A model generated the notes under the pieces. The model saw only the letters and a program-made list of their open reading frames with translations. It did not search any database and was not told where the DNA came from. A DNA stretch of 14,221 nt from Nitratifractor sp964650685 (GTDB taxonomy: Bacteria; Campylobacterota; Campylobacteria; Campylobacterales; Sulfurovaceae): contig CAZYUW010000024.1 in the NCBI GenBank assembly GCA_964650685.1, positions 1-14,221 of the forward strand, given 5' to 3'. This document shows, one piece after another, positions 12,749-14,221 of this stretch. Numbering within the stretch: position 1 is the first letter of the stretch; every line of letters begins with the position of its first letter. The position numbers were made by a program, and so were the translations under genes.

Positions 12749-13195
12749 ATGAAAGGTGTAATGGCGACAGACAAGCGCGGCGTGCGCGAACTGGGTACTG
12801 AGGATCTCATTGGTTGGGATGAGGTCACACACGGTGTTGTGCTTCACTCTTTCGAGGGTGATGCTGTAGGGATCGTACACGAGAGACCCGAAGAGAGAAA
12901 CTACTCCGATTTCAACAGCTATACGGCTACGGTTGCGTCATGGAGGGTGATCAAGCCCGTATACAACAGAGATGTGTGCATCGATTGTCAGAACTGTTGG
13001 GTGTGGTGTCCGGATACCTCCATCATCTCCCGTGACAAGCAGATGCTTGGCATCGATTACGACCACTGTAAAGGGTGTGGCGTATGTGTGGAAGTATGTC
13101 CTACAAATCCAAAATCACTGCTGATGTTCGCCGAAACCGAAGATAACGAAGCGGCATTGGCCAGGTGGCCCGAAAAGAAAAAGAAAGAGAAGTAA
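12749..13195 (+). CDS. porD: Pyruvate:ferredoxin oxidoreductase, delta (ferredoxin-like) subunit
   Basis: 148 residues. The C-terminal half carries two classic [4Fe-4S] motifs: C77-x2-C80-x2-C83-x3-C87-P and C107-x2-C110-x2-C113-x3-C117-P. These pass electrons from the thiamine-diphosphate site to ferredoxin or flavodoxin. The N-terminal 75 residues (V-A-S-W-R-V-I-K-P-V at the end) match the extension seen in four-subunit PorD proteins. The tail is strongly basic (K-K-K-K-E-K). GAAGGA lies 5 bases before the ATG at 12749; an in-frame ATG at 12761 is a weaker alternative. Confidence 0.93.
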   Translation: MKGVMATDKRGVRELGTEDLIGWDEVTHGVVLHSFEGDAVGIVHERPEERNYSDFNSYTATVASWRVIKPVYNRDVCIDCQNCWVWCPDTSIISRDKQMLGIDYDHCKGCGVCVEVCPTNPKSLLMFAETEDNEAALARWPEKKKKEK

Positions 13196-13205
13196 AAGGA
13201 TAGAC

Positions 13206-14221
13206 ATGGCAGAAAAAATGGAATTGCAAAGTACGGAAGTCTGGGATGGCAACTACGCTGCCGCCCAGGCTCTCAGACAGGCGCAGGTGGATGTTGTCGC
13301 GGCCTATCCGATAACCCCTTCTACGCCGATAGTGGAGACTTACGGCAGCTTTGTGGCCAACGGCTATATAGACGGAGAGTTCGTCATGGTGGAGTCCGAG
13401 CATGCCGCCATGTCCGGCTGTACCGGTGCGGCGGCAGCTGGTGGACGGGTAGCTACGGCAACATCTTCTCAGGGGTTCGCTCTGATGGTGGAGGTGCTGT
13501 ATCAGATATCGGGGATGAGACTTCCGATGGTGCTAAACGTGGTCAACAGGGCGCTCGCTTCTCCTCTGAATGTGCGCGGCGATCACGGCGATATGTATCT
13601 CGGCCGCGACAGCGGATGGGTACAGTTCGACGCCTTCAACGCCCAGGAGGTGTACGATCTGAATCTCTGCGCTTTCAAAGTGGGAGAGGATATGGCTGTG
13701 AGATTGCCGGTGATGGTGCATCAGGATGGATTCGTCACCTCCCATACGGCCCAAAATGTGAACCCTCTCAGTGACGACGAGGCGTATGCGTTCATCGGTG
13801 ATTACAGAACAGTCGACGAGATGCTGGATTTCAGCAAACCGGTCACATACGGTGCTCAGACCGAGGAGGACTGGCATTTCGAGCACAAAGCCAGGCAACA
13901 CAGAGTTTTGATGGATTCCGATATCGTGATAGACAGGGTTTTTGAAGAGTTCGAAAAGAAAACCGGCAGAAGATACAACAGACTCGAAACATATATGATG
14001 GAAGATGCCGAAGTGGCGATCGTGGCTCTGGGCTCTACGGTGGAGACGGCTATACTGGCGGCGAAAGAGCTCAGAGAGAAGGAGGGGCTCAAAGCCGGAG
14101 TGGCGGCACCCAGAGTGATACGCCCGTTCCCTTTCGACGAGATCAGAGAGGCTTTGGCTGATGTCAAATGTGTATCTGCCCTCGACCGTTCATGTCCGAT
14201 GGGGGCGATGGGAGCTCTCTA
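13206..14221 (+). CDS. porA: Pyruvate:ferredoxin oxidoreductase, alpha subunit (partial)
   Basis: The frame is open from ATG 13206 (AAAAGGA 6 bases upstream) to the right edge, giving 338 complete codons of a subunit normally near 400 residues. Family motifs are Y-P-I-T-P-S-T-P-I-V-E near residues 34-44, V-E-S-E-H-A-A-M-S-G-C-T-G-A-A, T-S-S-Q-G-F-A-L-M-V-E, and H-Q-D-G-F-V-T-S-H. The C-terminal part has A-L-G-S-T-V-E-T-A and A-P-R-V-I-R-P-F-P-F. It binds the 2-oxoacid and pairs with the thiamine-diphosphate beta subunit. That subunit, porB, should follow beyond the window if the gamma-delta-alpha-beta order of Helicobacter holds. In autotrophic Campylobacterota the enzyme works in the carboxylating direction of the reductive TCA cycle; which direction applies here is inference. 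Confidence 0.94.
   Translation, partial: MAEKMELQSTEVWDGNYAAAQALRQAQVDVVAAYPITPSTPIVETYGSFVANGYIDGEFVMVESEHAAMSGCTGAAAAGGRVATATSSQGFALMVEVLYQISGMRLPMVLNVVNRALASPLNVRGDHGDMYLGRDSGWVQFDAFNAQEVYDLNLCAFKVGEDMAVRLPVMVHQDGFVTSHTAQNVNPLSDDEAYAFIGDYRTVDEMLDFSKPVTYGAQTEEDWHFEHKARQHRVLMDSDIVIDRVFEEFEKKTGRRYNRLETYMMEDAEVAIVALGSTVETAILAAKELREKEGLKAGVAAPRVIRPFPFDEIREALADVKCVSALDRSCPMGAMGAL

Overview
The window most likely comes from a sulfur-metabolising member of the Campylobacterota (Epsilonproteobacteria). Three things point there: the gamma-delta-alpha order of the pyruvate:ferredoxin oxidoreductase genes as in Helicobacter, a PsrABC-type molybdoenzyme operon next to a sulfide:quinone oxidoreductase, and frequent ATA/AGA codons. 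Base composition looks near half G+C, which is high for this phylum and would suit a Hydrogenimonas/Nitratifractor/Sulfurovum-like lineage. The taxon is inference, not a database result.

Layout. (1) 2-2946: a selenocysteine-decoding block. The tail of selA overlaps selB on the + strand, and tRNA-Sec (selC) lies on the - strand. Between selB and selC sits a small Y1 (HUH) REP-associated transposase (RAYT) with three GTAG-footed hairpins that look like its REP substrates. (2) 3005-7645, - strand: a tight operon in transcription order psrA (Tat-exported molybdopterin subunit), psrB (four-cluster ferredoxin subunit), psrC/nrfD (membrane quinol subunit) and a small secreted two-cysteine protein, followed by strong RNA-like hairpins. 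(3) 7954-9659, - strand: a sulfide:quinone oxidoreductase, followed by a 55-residue gene (7954-8121) that is easy to miss because of its size, then a strong hairpin. (4) 9660-9906: an AT-rich divergent promoter region. (5) 9907-12101, + strand: an orphan family-5 solute-binding protein starting at TTG, and a HAD phosphatase whose start overlaps its stop. (6) 12175 to the right edge, + strand: porG, porD and porA, with porA cut by the window end.

How the genes fit together. SQR feeds electrons from sulfide into the quinone pool and makes polysulfide. A Psr-type complex reduces polysulfide (or another sulfur compound) at the periplasmic face with electrons from quinol or hydrogenase. The two are neighbours on one strand and may form a sulfur-cycling module. 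POR makes or consumes acetyl-CoA with ferredoxin, and in autotrophic Campylobacterota it is part of the reductive TCA cycle. SelA, SelB and tRNA-Sec imply a selenoprotein elsewhere in the genome; the molybdoenzyme here uses cysteine.

Most noteworthy: the RAYT/REP unit between selB and selC, the small gene after sqr, the haem-less secreted protein in the psr operon, the imperfect tRNA-Sec, the structured element after the psr operon, and a codon-usage break inside selB.
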